Shown here: piece after piece, positions 1 through 10,894 of the stretch | How positions within the stretch are numbered: the first letter of the stretch is position 1 | How the letters are laid out: the number at the start of each line of letters is the position of its first letter | Assembly: GCF_905163445.1 (NCBI RefSeq) | Contig: NC_053182.1 | Span: forward strand, 18,311,501-18,375,500 | From: Pararge aegeria | Lineage: Eukaryota > Arthropoda > Insecta > Lepidoptera > Nymphalidae | Length of the DNA: 64,000 nt | Direction: 5' to 3' | The notes under the pieces: generated by a model | The model's input: the letters and a program-made list of their open reading frames with translations, nothing else | What the model was told of the DNA's origin: nothing | Database searches by the model: none | Position numbers and translations under genes: made by a program

Positions 1-92
1 CGCACTAGGCCAGCGTGGTGGATTACGGCCTTAGCCCTTCTCATCGTGGAAGGAGAACCGTGCCCTGTAATGGGTTGATAGGATGATGTGAC
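1..92 (+). repeat. SINE family B, 3' part, cut by the window edge
   Basis: This matches the 3' half of the commonest SINE here (family B), starting in the conserved 'ggccagcgtggtgga' region and ending at the 'gggttgataggatgatg' tail. Full copies begin with a tRNA-like head (A-box-like 'agcccagtgggtagga', B-box-like 'gagttcgaatccc'), carry a body with 'ttatgtgcgttttaag' and 'ggaaaacatcgtgagga', and end in a short GATGAT run. The head of this copy lies beyond the window start. Confidence 0.85.
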
Positions 93-774
93 AAACTTAT
101 ATGGAAAAAAGTTATAGTAAGAAGTATAACTTTTTTTCAAACTAGGGTAGGCTAATACACACTAGTGATAGAAATAAGGAGCAATGCCTAGTTTATTAAA
201 AACTGGAAATAGGCAATATTAGGCACTTTATTTCAGCAAAAGAAACCGCTAATAAATATCAGAAGTCCTATATTTAATTTAGGACTTCTGATATTTATTA
301 CTAAAAGAATAATCTTGAAAGTCTACAACAAACCAAATGGGAATACATACACAGCTAATGACATCTTTAACGGCTAATTTATTGCTTAATAAATATGTTA
401 GCGTCTATTGTAAAAACGTCGGACCCGCCCGTTTGTTTTATTGAATTCATTGATATAGAATACCGAAGATACTCAGTAAGAATAGTACTCTCACCTATTA
501 AGTGTCACAATTCGTATACACAAGAGCTTTTTAAAAATATTATGTGACTTCAATTTATATCGTTAGTGTTTTTTTTTAAATGGAATACGACTATTTATTA
601 TTCAATGTGCACTAAAAGCTGCTTTAGTATCGAACTCATTATATTTGTTAATTAACCCATAGCACGGTATAGGTACCCACATTACATCTCACGCGATGAT
701 TATGTATGTTAAAAAATAGATCTTTTCCTAAATTTCGGATCTGTTCTCAGAGTTCTTCGAGCAAGCGTTTACTT
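93..774. other. AT-rich non-coding stretch with one short hairpin
   Basis: No supported gene. The only notable structure is a perfect inverted repeat at 250-300, listed separately. Confidence 0.6.
250..300. repeat. Perfect 21-bp stem hairpin
   Basis: Positions 250-270 are the exact reverse complement of 280-300, with a 9-nt AT-rich loop. The arm contains 'atatcagaagtccta'. It could be the remnant of a tiny fold-back element or a hairpin RNA. No second copy was seen in the window. Confidence 0.8.
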
Positions 775-1160
775 ATTCTATTGGATAGAAGCAGGCGTTA
801 CTTTGTGCAATTCCATAATGTATTTTGAAAATTAAACTTAATTTTCAAAATACACTCGAAATGGAAAATTATACTTAATTTTCAATATCGACTCGGCGAA
901 AAGCAGGATAATATGTATGGTGTTTTCATAATATATATCTTCAGGAGATGAATAATTTAAATTTATTCATTTCAAATGCAACATCTCTTGAGGATGCTCC
1001 GGTGTCGGAGCGAAACGTGCGTAGAGAGTACATTGCCAAAGATCTGTTTGGTGTGGAGTACAAACGTTGAAGAAATTATAAATTACACCATACAGATTCG
1101 CGTGCTTTTCGCGAAGTATAGCAAATTAAGCTTAATGTTCATTAATTTACTTACTCTCTC
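775..1160 (+). mobile_element. Fold-back MITE (family M1), copy 1, degraded
   Basis: It opens with 'ttggatagaagcaggcgtta', passes 'cggcgaaaagcaggata', a central 'gatgctccggtgtcggagc' block and 'cgaaacgtgcgtagaga', and closes with 'gcttttcgcgaagtatagca' and 'aattaagcttaat'. The two ends are inverted relatives of each other. Related copies are near 10895, 30790 and 48910. There is no coding capacity, so it is a non-autonomous element; superfamily not identified. Confidence 0.65.
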
Positions 1161-2189
1161 CTGTTTGTTTCTTTTGATTTGATAATATAGTTAGTTAGTT
1201 AGTTAAGCCTTAACTGGAAACATTTTTCAATCATAATCTGCTACTACGCGGAATGATACTAAACTCGCTAAAAATTCGACCTTATAAAAACTTTTTTACT
1301 CGAATAAATTAGTAGGCCTAAAAGTAGCATTATCGATTTCATAACGTGCCCTGTGGAAAAGGATAGCAATAAAGCTAGGCTTGTCACATAAGTGAAGTTG
1401 ATTGATTTAAGTGTATACACCATAAAATTATATAAATTAATATCTTGGAATTTGTATATCAACGATTGAAATGCTATCTTTTTGTCTACAGCCGTGCGTT
1501 GTTGGTGGGCACGTGGTTTAAAATTAATCCGTCTAAAATTAACATGTTCCTTAATCAATGTCTGCTCTCCGTCCCACTTTAATACTAGTATTTAAGTTAT
1601 AAATCACTTTGTAATTGCCGAGATGCTGCGTTTAAGATCATTTGCTAATAGGCTGGGAGGCGGCGGTCAAGTAATCTATGTGACAATTACATTTAATTAC
1701 ATCATAAATTTTTTTATTCCACTAAAAATTAGTTAGATTAGTGTTGAACCAGTATAAGATGGTAGCGGGCTAACTTCGTAGGGATATTTAAAGCAGTTAT
1801 ATTAAACCAATACCTCTCATCGGTTTCTAAGTGCCATTGTATCTCTTAGAGGAACGTCTCTGCTATAGTATGGTAACTACTCTACTATAATCTTCGACTT
1901 TTCTCTTTGAAATTTTGCAATGATTTCCACATTCCACATGCGCCGCATGCGCCAAGCAATATTTTACTCTAAACATTATTTCCACGCGAAAAAGAAGCAA
2001 ATATAAAGAAACTCATAACGCGATAATGTCAATTACCTAAATTGCTAAACCGCATTTTAAGCAGCATTTTGGGTCTCAGGCCCGTAAAAATAAACCAACA
2101 TTGAGTTAAAAACAAGTCCTTAAGTTCGATCTTACACATAGATTTAATGATTACAGTTTATTAATACAGACACAAGCTAGCTAGCAGAT
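1161..2189. other. AT-rich stretch, nothing recognised
   Basis: No supported gene, RNA or repeat. The short open frames here lack splice signals, biased composition or recognisable motifs. Confidence 0.5.
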
Positions 2190-2199
2190 TTATGATGAC

Positions 2200-2345
2200 G
2201 ATAAACTAGAACTCATTATCAACTTCAGGCACAGGTTCCGTCAGGCAAAGGATCTGTAGATATAGGATGGAGGAGTTGAGAGCTCAAGGCCTCCACGCTG
2301 CTCCAGTTGGTAGGTACGATTAAACGTTTAATCCTACCAACCGGT
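2200..2345. repeat. Fragment of an interspersed repeat with a terminal palindrome
   Basis: It shares 'cctccacgctgct' and surrounding sequence with 14240-14360. It ends in an inverted repeat around 2305-2343 centred on the 16-bp palindrome 'gattaaacgtttaatc', flanked by 'gttggtagg' and its complement. Confidence 0.45.
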
Positions 2346-3440
2346 GATGATAATGGTGATAATGACCGGAATTGGCAACTTTTCTTGGAGGCAAGAGGAC
2401 CAATCTCTTTACCGTTTCTTTGCCTGATTTGAGAAGCGAACTCAGTCTCATGATATGAAGTTACACATTATAACCACTAGACAGTCTAACTGCTTTTTAC
2501 TATTTGTATATTCTTTGCTTAAAAGAAAACAGTCATACTTTTCTTTAGTTACAGTGAATTTAAATTGGTTCACCCGCTTGATTCGTCTTCAAGAAAGAAA
2601 CGGTATTTTAACATCTTGCTATGCTCTGTGCCAATAAAGAAATTGGTTCAAGGTTCGCGTTGGTTCTATTTTTTGTTTTACTTCTCTGTGAATAGGGAAT
2701 GAAGACAATTTTTGTATTATATTGTTAATTTGACTAAGGCTAAGTTTAAGGTTAAATTTGAAATGTGACAAGTGATAAAAAATTTAAAAATTATATACTG
2801 TTTTAGAACATTATTTTTACGTAATGATTTAAAAATCAAATCTAAAATAGTTTAGATGAAATGCTTGAAATGTTTTGTTTAGTGATGGAAATCATGATGG
2901 AAGTGTGATAGGATAGTGATGGATTAAAGTCGAATGAAAGTTTTTTTAGGTTTTTAAAACATCCTCATAAAATAAGGTGATAATATTTATCAATTGGACA
3001 ATAATTAAATTAGTAATGTACTCATTATTATGAGAGAAGTACGAAGATTTTTAAACAATATTTCTGTTACAAATAACTTTTTTTATTATGTATGTAACAG
3101 GCTCAAGTTTTTCGACAGTCTCCTAGCCTATAACTTGCCCGCAAATTAGTGCTACGGGCGTTTTATTGCCGAATACTTGCTTAAACTGGACATACCCTTT
3201 ATGTATGGAGGTATTTTAGAATGTTAACGATGTAAACATAAAGAATGAAATGCAATAAAATGAACGATTTTCAATGAACGGAAAGATCTTTTGTGGAAGC
3301 CCTTTAAAATGAAGCTTGGTTTAAAAATAGTCTGTTACAATAAACATCAACTTTTAAAGCGAATTGAAGCTCTCAAAATAGCTAGAACCCAACATTTACC
3401 ATGAAGTTGTTGGAAATTAATATCTGAAATGAATAAAGAA
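2346..3440. other. AT-rich stretch, nothing recognised
   Basis: No supported feature before the satellite array that starts near 3451. Confidence 0.5.
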
Positions 3441-3450
3441 GGGTATTACA

Positions 3451-4150
3451 TAACAGATACTATAACCTGAACACTTATTTTTTTTTACACTAAGCTCACA
3501 TAAGATCGATTAATGCAAAGCATATAAATTCGATAGGGTACTTTAATTGCAAAATTTCGCAGGTCGCCACCGATTAGCAACTGTCAGAAGGGTTACGGAA
3601 TAGTTTTTACTGTCTGCGAGACTTAATATAGCCAAAAAGTAAGCATTTTTCTGCTGTCTTTGTGTTCCAATCCATTGCGTAACAGATAATATAACCTGAA
3701 CGATAATTTGTATTACAGTAAGCTTACATGAGATCGATTTATACAAAGCAGTAAATTCGATAGGGTCAGTTTTACATACATCGCAAAATTTTACAGGTCG
3801 CCACCGATTAGCAACTGTCAGAAGGGTTACGGAATAGTTTTTACCGTCTGCGAGACTTAAAATATAGCCAAAAAGTAAGCATTTTTCTGCTGTCTTTGTG
3901 TTCCAATCCATTGCGTAACAGATAATATAACCTGAACGATAATTTTAATTACAGTAAGCTTACATGAGATCGATTCATACAAAGCAGTAAATTCGATAGG
4001 GTCAGTTTTACATTCATCGCAAAATTTTAACTCGTCGCCACCGATTAGCAACTGTCAGAAGTACTACGGAATAGTTTTTTCCGTCTACGAGACTTTGTTC
4101 AGTCAAAAAGTATACATTTTCTCTTCCGTCTTTCTGTTCGAATCTTTTGT
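3451..4150. repeat. Tandem satellite, three ~235-bp units
   Basis: Units start at about 3451, 3680 and 3916, each with 'taacagata' followed by 'tataacctgaac' (229, 236 and ~235 bp). The blocks 'gtcgccaccgattagcaac' and 'ttttctgctgtctttgtg' recur at the same offset. Units 1 and 2 are very alike and unit 3 diverges at its end. On the - strand the array gives overlapping open frames (3543-3911, 3857-4051) that re-read the same unit in shifting frames because the period is not a multiple of three, so they are not taken as genes. Confidence 0.88.
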
Positions 4151-4540
4151 AGATTTATAGAATTTGTGTAAATTCACATTGTATTTTACTTTGACAATAT
4201 AATTGATAGCTAATTGTTATCACTGTTTGATCCGGAGCCATTAATTGGCCAATTTCATTGTAATAATTGGTTGCTCACTTCGGTATTTCATCCGTGAATC
4301 GGAATAGGCAATAAATAAGGAAATTCTTCGTCTGTTCCATTCGTAAGATAGAGACATAAATACCATGTAAAAGTACTTTTTTGCGGCGTCGCTTCGCCGC
4401 GTTCGGGTAAATAATAGCAAACAGTGACTGTTCTTTTTTCGAAATATGGTGTTCTAGCGACACGATGTCCTAAGCCTCAAATGCCATTATGCCATCATGT
4501 ACATCCTTCCCTTTTTTCCTTTAAAAAAAACACTTTTGCA
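4151..4540. other. AT-rich stretch, nothing recognised
   Basis: Short open frames on both strands overlap here with no coding signature. Confidence 0.5.
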
Positions 4541-4544
4541 AATA

Positions 4545-4831
4545 ATCATCGTCATCATCACATCAACGCTTTACCGGCCCACTACAGAGCACGGGTCTCC
4601 TCCCACAATTAGAAGGGGTTAAAGCCGTAGTCCACCTCACTGAACCAGCGGATTGGTGGACTCCACACACCTTTGAGAACATTATGTGGAACTCTCAGGC
4701 ATGCAAGTTTCCTCACAATGTTTTCCTTTCCCGTTAAAGCTAGTGATATTTTAATTAATTAGAACACATAACGCACATAAGTTAGAAAAGTAAGAGGAGC
4801 GTGCTGGGACTCGAACTCGGCCCCCCGAAAG
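4545..4831 (-). repeat. SINE family B, near full length
   Basis: In reverse complement it runs from a tRNA-like B-box segment (seen here as 'gggactcgaactcgg') through the family body to a 3' ATGATG tail (seen at the left as 'atcgtcatcatcacatc'). The head abuts a LINE 3' end that starts at about 4831. Confidence 0.9.
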
Positions 4832-5035
4832 TCAAAGCCAAAGTCAAATATTTCTTTATTCAAATAGGCACATAGATGGCACTTTTGATGCGAACATTAC
4901 AAGTAAAATATAACAGAAGTGTCTTGATGGCGATAACAAAATTCGTCACCTTAAAACTAAAGCTACGAGGGTTCCAAACGCGCCCTGGTTAAAGGAGAAG
5001 GCCTCAACAAACTTGGCCGGTTGTTTTTTTTTTGT
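4831..5035 (-). mobile_element. LINE 3' end, tail type A
   Basis: The + strand begins 'caaagtcaaatatttcttta' and continues with 'aggcacatagatggcactt' and 'ccaaacgcgccctgg'. Read on the - strand this is a LINE 3' end closing in an AATAAAG motif and a (TTGAC)n tail. Related copies are at 23014 and 39718. No intact ORF remains. Confidence 0.7.
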
Positions 5036-5075
5036 TGAGTGAAGACCAGCTCCTACCCAGTGCGCTATCAACTAT
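5036..5075 (-). repeat. SINE family B head fragment
   Basis: A short piece with 'gctcctacccagtgcgcta', the complement of the A-box region of family B. Confidence 0.5.
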
Positions 5076-5580
5076 CAACAAAACTTCCTCCGCATGAAAA
5101 TAATATAGACATTTAAATAATTTAGATAGGTGCACATTCTTAATTAGCGGGAATTCTATTGCGTTCGGAATTCCACCGATGCCCGCTTACTTAGTAAAGT
5201 CCGGGGCTTGCGATAAACTTTTTATACAAGTTATTTATTTACTGAGCTCAATTATATTTTCTGCACTTATAAAATGCAGTATGTTTGTCTTTTTAGACGT
5301 AACTCTGTAAAAGTTTATTGGGTACTTTGGCTTGGAGTTTAAACCATTACACCATCGTGGCGTGAATATCTCATGAGTTATTGTTTTCGGAAAAATACCA
5401 TAGAACCTTAACAATGGTGGTTTTCACATGTTGTTTAACAAACCGATCACCGATTTACCGATTTTTCTTTTAATATACTACACTTACAAGCCCACACCTA
5501 GCCTAAGCCTACACCGCAATCACACCTGGTGGTAAATGATGATGATCAGTCTAAGATGGAAATTTATATGAAATCCGTAC
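5076..5580. other. AT-rich stretch, nothing recognised
   Basis: No supported feature. Confidence 0.5.
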
Positions 5581-5589
5581 CCCTAATCG

Positions 5590-5800
5590 CTTTTTATGGG
5601 GTATTGTACCAGAACGCTGAATCGCAAGGCAGCCCTTCTACTTCGATAAGAAGCCACTGTGGTTCGGACTGATAAGAGAAATTTCTGAATTGATTTATTC
5701 TAAAATAGCTCCTGTTGGGGATCGAACCCGGGACTTCCAATTTATAAACCACTCCCGCTACCCACTCCGCCTAAGAGATAGCAACAACAAACCCGTGTTA
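5590..5800 (-). repeat. tRNA-derived SINE of a third kind (family C)
   Basis: The segment 'gttggggatcgaacccggga' near 5715 is the complement of a clean B box (GGGTTCGATCCCCAAC), followed by 'ctacccactccgc', an A-box-like complement. The rest differs from families A and B. Confidence 0.55.
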
Positions 5801-6690
5801 ACTATAAGGCCACAGCGCAGACCACTGAGTCGGACAGCTCTTTAATTCCATGTAAGCGAAGCCGCGTGCAAAACCTAATGGGAGTATAAAAGGATATATA
5901 ATTTGAACCACTTTAAATTAATGTGACAGTAATGCGTTAAACCCGTTACCTTATATGGGCATGTCATCGAGTGTGATACAGGTTCCAATAACTATCGTGA
6001 TGATATTCTCACAGCATCGTCGTATTTTTTTATCTTTATATTTTTCTGCGCCGCCTTAATTCCATTCTGAACTCTATGACGTTACGAGCATAGTCCAAAT
6101 TTGAATGTTAATAGTGTGGCTATTTAACAGCAAATAAGACTAGGTCCCGACGTTAACCAATGATTGGTAGTGTTGAATTTTATTAATAGCCTTTGTTTTT
6201 TTGAAAAAAGAATCTGTCTGCAAGTAGTCACCTACTTATTTTTTATTGTTTTAACCCCATCAGCCGTTTTATTATTTACAACGTTGCGGTCGTCGTTGAA
6301 TACGTTGGTTAGTGTGACGTCGAGTCCATCGTTTATTGCTTAGTTGGATGTGTTTTGACACATCTAATTAAGCAATAAAATTACTGCTTGGTGGATAAGT
6401 GTTATTATTCTGTAAAATAAATCTTTGCCACGAAACAATAATTCAGACTTTTTTCTTATTTTTAAAAATGACATACGACTAATACACCTTATATTTCTAT
6501 CATAGTTTACATATGACATTCTTTTAATTACAATTTTTATTATTTTTAATATATTTGCTACTGAGCGGGTGATGTATAAATAAATTAATATACCCAGATA
6601 CTTTAAGATTTGCATGTCGTAGACTGCGACTAAATATGTATCATATTTTGTCATATTTTAAGCAAATAAATGAGTTAAGAATTTGAATTT
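5801..6690. other. AT-rich stretch with one hairpin
   Basis: No gene supported. It contains the inverted repeat at 6332-6379, listed separately. Confidence 0.5.
6332..6379. repeat. Short hairpin, 21-bp stem
   Basis: 6332-6352 pairs with 6359-6379 around a 6-nt loop. The two DNA mismatches would be G-U pairs in the + strand RNA. Confidence 0.65.
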
Positions 6691-6859
6691 GACCTTCCTG
6701 GCGCAGTGGTGATCTAGGGGCAAAATTGTGATCCAGGGGGAAATTAATGAATAAGTTTAGTTTAAAGAAATATTACTCATTAGTCTTCAGGCTAGATTGT
6801 CATTTAATCAAATGCGCGGAAACTTTTTGGAAGAAAAAAAAAGTTTGAGTTTCATGAAT

Positions 6860-7005
6860 TGATGTGTGACTTGTTTGATGTCGTCTCTCCACCTCGTTGG
6901 GGGTCGACCAACGCTGCGTTACCGGTGCGTCCATCAGTGCCCCGCCCTTTGCCATTTCAGCTACGCGACTCGTTGAGTTATCATGATACACACAGCTTCA
7001 ACTAT
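6860..7005 (-). mobile_element. RTE-type LINE ORF2, C-terminal fragment
   Basis: The reverse complement reads through a stretch resembling the C-terminal tail of RTE-clade reverse transcriptases (pattern GRPPTRWxDD, seen here as the complement of 'tctccacctcgttgggggtc'), preceded by AEMAKGGALMDAP, a decayed form of the 'LKWAGHxARR' region. It is short and broken. A longer relative is at 34893-35243. Confidence 0.55.
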
Positions 7006-7520
7006 ATATCCTGACGTACACGAACCTAGTTCAGTTTAGTGAATTTTCATAATCCCAATGTGATAGCTGGTGCAATTTGTCATGATTGTGTGTCACCGTT
7101 CACATTTCAATATGAACAGGAACCGGAAATTGGTTTCCAAGCACTGTGAACGCTTCCAATGGGTCCTTTTGGGTCCGCCCTAAGTTGAACCCTATCTCTA
7201 TTTAAACAAGGTTTAAAACTACGCAGCGTGTTCGAACATAGGTACAAAGAAAGGTGTGTCTTGTCGGTGACAGATTTCAATGGAAGTTTGGGAGTATTAA
7301 AATTTACTGAACCACTAGTGATGCGTGAACACAATACATACATTATTTCACTGTTTAAAATGTTCTGTGCTATTTGATTCAATAATAAAACATTGGTGCT
7401 AGCTATCTTTATATATATATATATATATAATTATATATATATATAATTATATATTATATAATTTTACTTTACGTGTGTATGTAACTGAACTCCTCCTAAA
7501 CTGAACCTGTAACCATTCGA
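7006..7520. other. Non-coding stretch with an (AT)n microsatellite
   Basis: An (AT)n run interrupted by 'aattat' occupies about 7412-7460. Nothing else is recognised. Confidence 0.6.
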
Positions 7521-7524
7521 AGTT

Positions 7525-7665
7525 ATGTGCGTTTTGAGCAATTAAAATCTCGTTTGCTTCAACGGTGAAGTCCACCAATCCGTACTGGTTCAGCGTGGTG
7601 GTCTACGACCTAAACCCTTCTAATTGTGAGAGGAGACCCGTAAACTGTAGTGGACAGTTAAAGTT
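7525..7665 (+). repeat. SINE family B, internally deleted
   Basis: It has 'agttatgtgcgttttgagca', then jumps from 'cttcaacggtgaag' directly to 'tccaccaatccgtactgg'. The central 'ggaaaacatcgtgagga' block is missing. Confidence 0.75.
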
Positions 7666-7759
7666 CGATGTGATTCTTCGAAAGTGTTTCTTCTTCTTCA
7701 GTTTCTACTCGTATCGGATGTACCGGAACGATGTGACAAAAATGTTATCGATTTATACG

Positions 7760-8007
7760 ATACTACGACAATACACACATCGCCATCTAGCCCCAAAGTA
7801 AGCGTAGCTTGTGTTATGTGTACTAAGATGCCTGATGAATATTTTTATGAATAAAATACATAAATACTTAAAATATACATATAAACACCCAGAAACTGAA
7901 AAACATTCATGGTCATCACACAATCAGTAATGGGAGTAGTGGGAATCGAACCCACGGCCTTGGGCTCAGAAAGCAGGGTCGCTGCAAACTACGCCAATCG
8001 GCCGTCC
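7760..8007 (-). repeat. SINE family A, full length
   Basis: In reverse complement the copy starts with a tRNA-like head (A-box 'gattggcgtagt', B-box 'gggttcgattcccac'), then 'aagctacgcttactttgggg' and 'ctagatggcgatgtgtgta' towards an ATTTA-rich 3' tail. Nine copies of this family lie in the window. Known families of this structure are RNA polymerase III SINEs mobilised by LINE proteins. Confidence 0.9.
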
Positions 8008-8354
8008 AACTTATGATGATCAGTCAATATGATGAGCATGATGTGATGACAATGCCCACTTCAGTTTAGCTTTTGAGTGTGCTCTTCATAAATTAATTGC
8101 AATTTAACGGCAACGGTAAACATGGTGAATGTCCAGAACAGTGTGTACTCGGTTTAAAATATGATAGAGGCTGTACGAATCATTTGCATATTGGCGCGCG
8201 GCCAGCGTAAGATACCCCAGGTGAGTGGGCCACGGTTATAGCGGACATGTGACGTCGGATTCAACGTAGGTCAGTGGGAAACTGGTCCTTAAAGCTCCAT
8301 TAGGTACTCTTATATTATGCAAACGTTTAAGTTGGTGCATTAAGCACTTTATCC
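8008..8354. other. Non-coding stretch with a repeated 60-bp segment
   Basis: About 8155-8210 ('gaggctgtacgaatcatttg', then 'gcggccagcg') resembles 9597-9660 ('gaggctgtatgaatattga', then 'ggtgccagcgg'). The origin of this shared segment is not recognised. Confidence 0.4.
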
Positions 8355-8356
8355 TA

Positions 8357-8610
8357 CATCATCATTATTATCCCTTTACCGGTTCCCTACCGGACACGGG
8401 TCTTCTTTCAGTGTGAGAAGAATTTAGGCCTTAGTCTACCAGGCTGGACTACGGCTAGTAGGCTTCACACGCCTTTCGGACATAAATGGAGAACTTTCAG
8501 GTATGCAGGCATTCTAACGATATTTTCTTTCACCGTAAAAGCAAGTGATTTGTAATATCATCGCTTAAATTAAAAACGCACATAACTCCTAAAAAATACA
8601 GGCAAACAGC
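8357..8610 (-). repeat. SINE family B, 5' (head) truncated
   Basis: The 3' tail complement 'catcatcattattatcc' and 'accggacacgggtcttc' are present. The copy runs to 'aaaacgcacataactcc', and the tRNA-like head is missing. Confidence 0.8.
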
Positions 8611-8644
8611 TAAGCTCTTAATCGGTTTCTACACGTTTTTTTTT

Positions 8645-8870
8645 AAATAAATAAACTACAACAATAAACACACATTGCCACCTAGCCCCAAAGTAAGCGT
8701 AGCTTGTGTTATGGGTACTAAGTTAACCGATGAATATTTTTATGAACATAATATATACTTATAATATATGCAGAAGGCACTGAAGAACATTCATGTTCAT
8801 CATACTAACATTTTCCACGGCCTTGGACTAAGAAAGCACGGTCGCTGCCCATTGCCCCAATCGGCTGTCT
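8645..8870 (-). repeat. SINE family A, internally deleted
   Basis: The 3' end ('cacctagccccaaagtaagc') and the head ('tcgctgcccattgccccaat') are present, but about 20 bp around the B-box complement is missing. Confidence 0.82.
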
Positions 8871-8934
8871 TAGTCGGTAGAGCTGTGACTACCTACGGCC
8901 CAAGCCTGTCACCCGACCATACAAGAGAAAATAA

Positions 8935-9020
8935 CGAAATTACCCCCGGCGGGAATCAAATCCGTGACATCCCCGTTTATAGCGCTCAACACTGTACCAG
9001 GGAGGTATACAGTGAGGGGT
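8935..9020 (-). repeat. tRNA-like SINE fragment
   Basis: 'ggcgggaatcaaatccgtga' is a decayed B-box complement, followed by 'agcgctcaacactgtaccag', which resembles a SINE head. The family is uncertain. Confidence 0.4.
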
Positions 9021-10015
9021 CTGTTTGTTACACTTTCAATTTTTAATTGCTCCACCGATCTTCATGAAATTAGGCATACCCACGTTGACGGTTTATAGGA
9101 AAGGACACAGGATAAGGACAAAAGGATAAGTAACTTGAATTTTTGGTCAAAATCTACCTTTATTAGAGAAAAACGTCTAACAAAGCTTAATCATACCTTT
9201 AATGATCAAACTATTACCACTCTAGTACAAGGTATCTAGATTTAACTTTCTAAACAGAAGTTGATTCCCGCGTAGAGCTAATTATCGAATGGTGTTTAAA
9301 CGTTTAATTTAAAATTAAGTATCTTTTCGATCATTTTTCTGCTTTACGTATAAAATGCAATTTATTAAATTATTATCGCCGCCGCATCGCGCTGCCGGCT
9401 CTCGATATAGAATTCTTCTTACGCCAATCAATTCGATATTTTTTTACCAAGGAATAGTAGCTATTAGTAATTCTTCAATGTCTATTATTCATTTGTAAAA
9501 AAAAAAATTGTGTACGACGAAAAAACACCTAAGGCCCAGCAACCAAGTAAGCTAGGAGCGTTATTCATTCAGACTGCTATAAAAGCAAATCAGATTTGTG
9601 TACTGAAATATGAGTGAGGCTGTATGAATATTGAACAGGTTGGCCGGGTGCCAGCGGAGCCTGGTCGGTTGGCGCGCGAGTCTTTTATTGCATCAGGTGG
9701 TCGGGATTTTCTGTATTGATTGATATACACTCCGCTTAGGAGTGAACTTGAACTATCCGCGTACTACAACCGCTTGAAATATTATTATTTTATTATTGCT
9801 CACTCTTGGTTAGAATAGTGTTCACTCTTTTGTACATAAACGAATGTTTAACTCTACCGACATAATTTAAGTTTTAGTATTAGGACAGTCAGATAAACAG
9901 ACAGATAGTTGCGCTGAAACTAAAAGAACGAATTAGGTGCTCTGATATAAGGCGAGAGACCAAAGCAAGAGACGCAATTTATTGCGAATTATTGCAATAT
10001 CAGCAACTTAAATGT
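9021..10015. other. AT-rich stretch, no gene supported
   Basis: Contains the second copy of the 60-bp segment noted at 8155 (here 9597-9660). Otherwise nothing recognised. Confidence 0.5.
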
Positions 10016-10017
10016 AG

Positions 10018-10375
10018 ATGAGCGGGTCACATTCAAAAATATCAAAAATTGTTACCAACCATCCCATGGATTGGAAAATAAGACACCGTAGGCCATTGAA
10101 AATATGGGAGGACGACATCGCGAAAATTGCGGGTAAGAAATGGAGTACTCTAGCAAGGGACAGGTACAATTGGAGAAATATGGAGGGGGTTTTCCACCGC
10201 TGGTGGTCCTTACATAAATATTACAAATTAGATATCATAAATACAATAAGTTCAATATATCACTTAGTTAAACATCACAAATGAAAAAAAAATATTTAAC
10301 TCTATTAAATTTAGCCAGTAAGATACCTAATTGTAAGGAATGTCAATAAAGCTTTATTATTATTATTATTCTATC
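10018..10375 (+). mobile_element. RTE-type LINE 3' end with (TTA)n tail
   Basis: An open frame at 10018-10284 contains HRRPLKIWEDDIAKIAGKKW, the pattern (RPxxRWxDDIxxxAGxxW) found at the very C terminus of RTE-clade reverse transcriptases. The stop is followed by a 3' UTR with 'caataaagctttattatta' and a (TTA)n microsatellite, as expected of such an element's 3' end. The copy is severely 5' truncated. Confidence 0.8.
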
Positions 10376-10559
10376 ATTTATTTTTTAAATTCTTTACAAT
10401 GCTTAAAAAAAATAAAAAACACTATTAAAAATTTATAAAAAAAACATCTACCCTCCGCTATTATTATTATTATTAGTACAGTATAAAGAAGAGAATATAC
10501 TTTTTTTTTGTAATAATTGTCGGACCAGGCATTGCCCCGAAGGTCATTGGAAAGCTTTC
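10376..10559. other. AT-rich stretch after a LINE end
   Basis: Low-complexity A- and T-rich sequence with a second (ATT)n patch near 10460-10475. No gene. Confidence 0.5.
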
Positions 10560-10775
10560 CCATGTAAACAGAGCAAAACTCCTAAGGGCAAGTAAAGGAG
10601 ACGTCCTATAACGTGCCGCATCCATTGATCTGAGGCATAGGTGCTGAGCCTTATGTGTCTTTAATTAAACCGGCAACCCTTCAGACCGGAATATAACATT
10701 GCAACGATGAAGCTTCGTGGCAGATAATATTAAGTATTACTTCCCACTCTGTCACAAAAAACTCTACTGCTTCTT
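10560..10775. repeat. Interspersed repeat D, copy 1
   Basis: It has 'gtgccgcatccattgatctg', 'ccggcaacccttcagaccgg' and 'tgtcacaaaaaactctactg'. The same order of blocks recurs at 12725-13010 and 32310-32520. The superfamily is not identified and no ORF survives. Confidence 0.6.
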
Positions 10776-10894
10776 AGAGACATACATAGTCTAAGTATTC
10801 TAAGAATATATCTGACTTAGAGATATTCCGCAATGTAATCTCTACAGTTGCTAAGTGACTTGCTTAGAACATTTTCTTTGCAAGTGATATGGAT

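Noticed and set aside
3543..3911. 122-codon - strand frame with an internal protein repeat
   Set aside because: The protein repeat is only the ~235-bp satellite unit read in shifting frames; there is no independent coding evidence.
7760..8007. Possible true tRNA genes at the many A/B-box pairs
   Set aside because: The A- and B-box-like segments continue into a shared non-tRNA body and tail in every copy, so they are tRNA-derived SINEs; no cloverleaf with a proper acceptor stem was seen.
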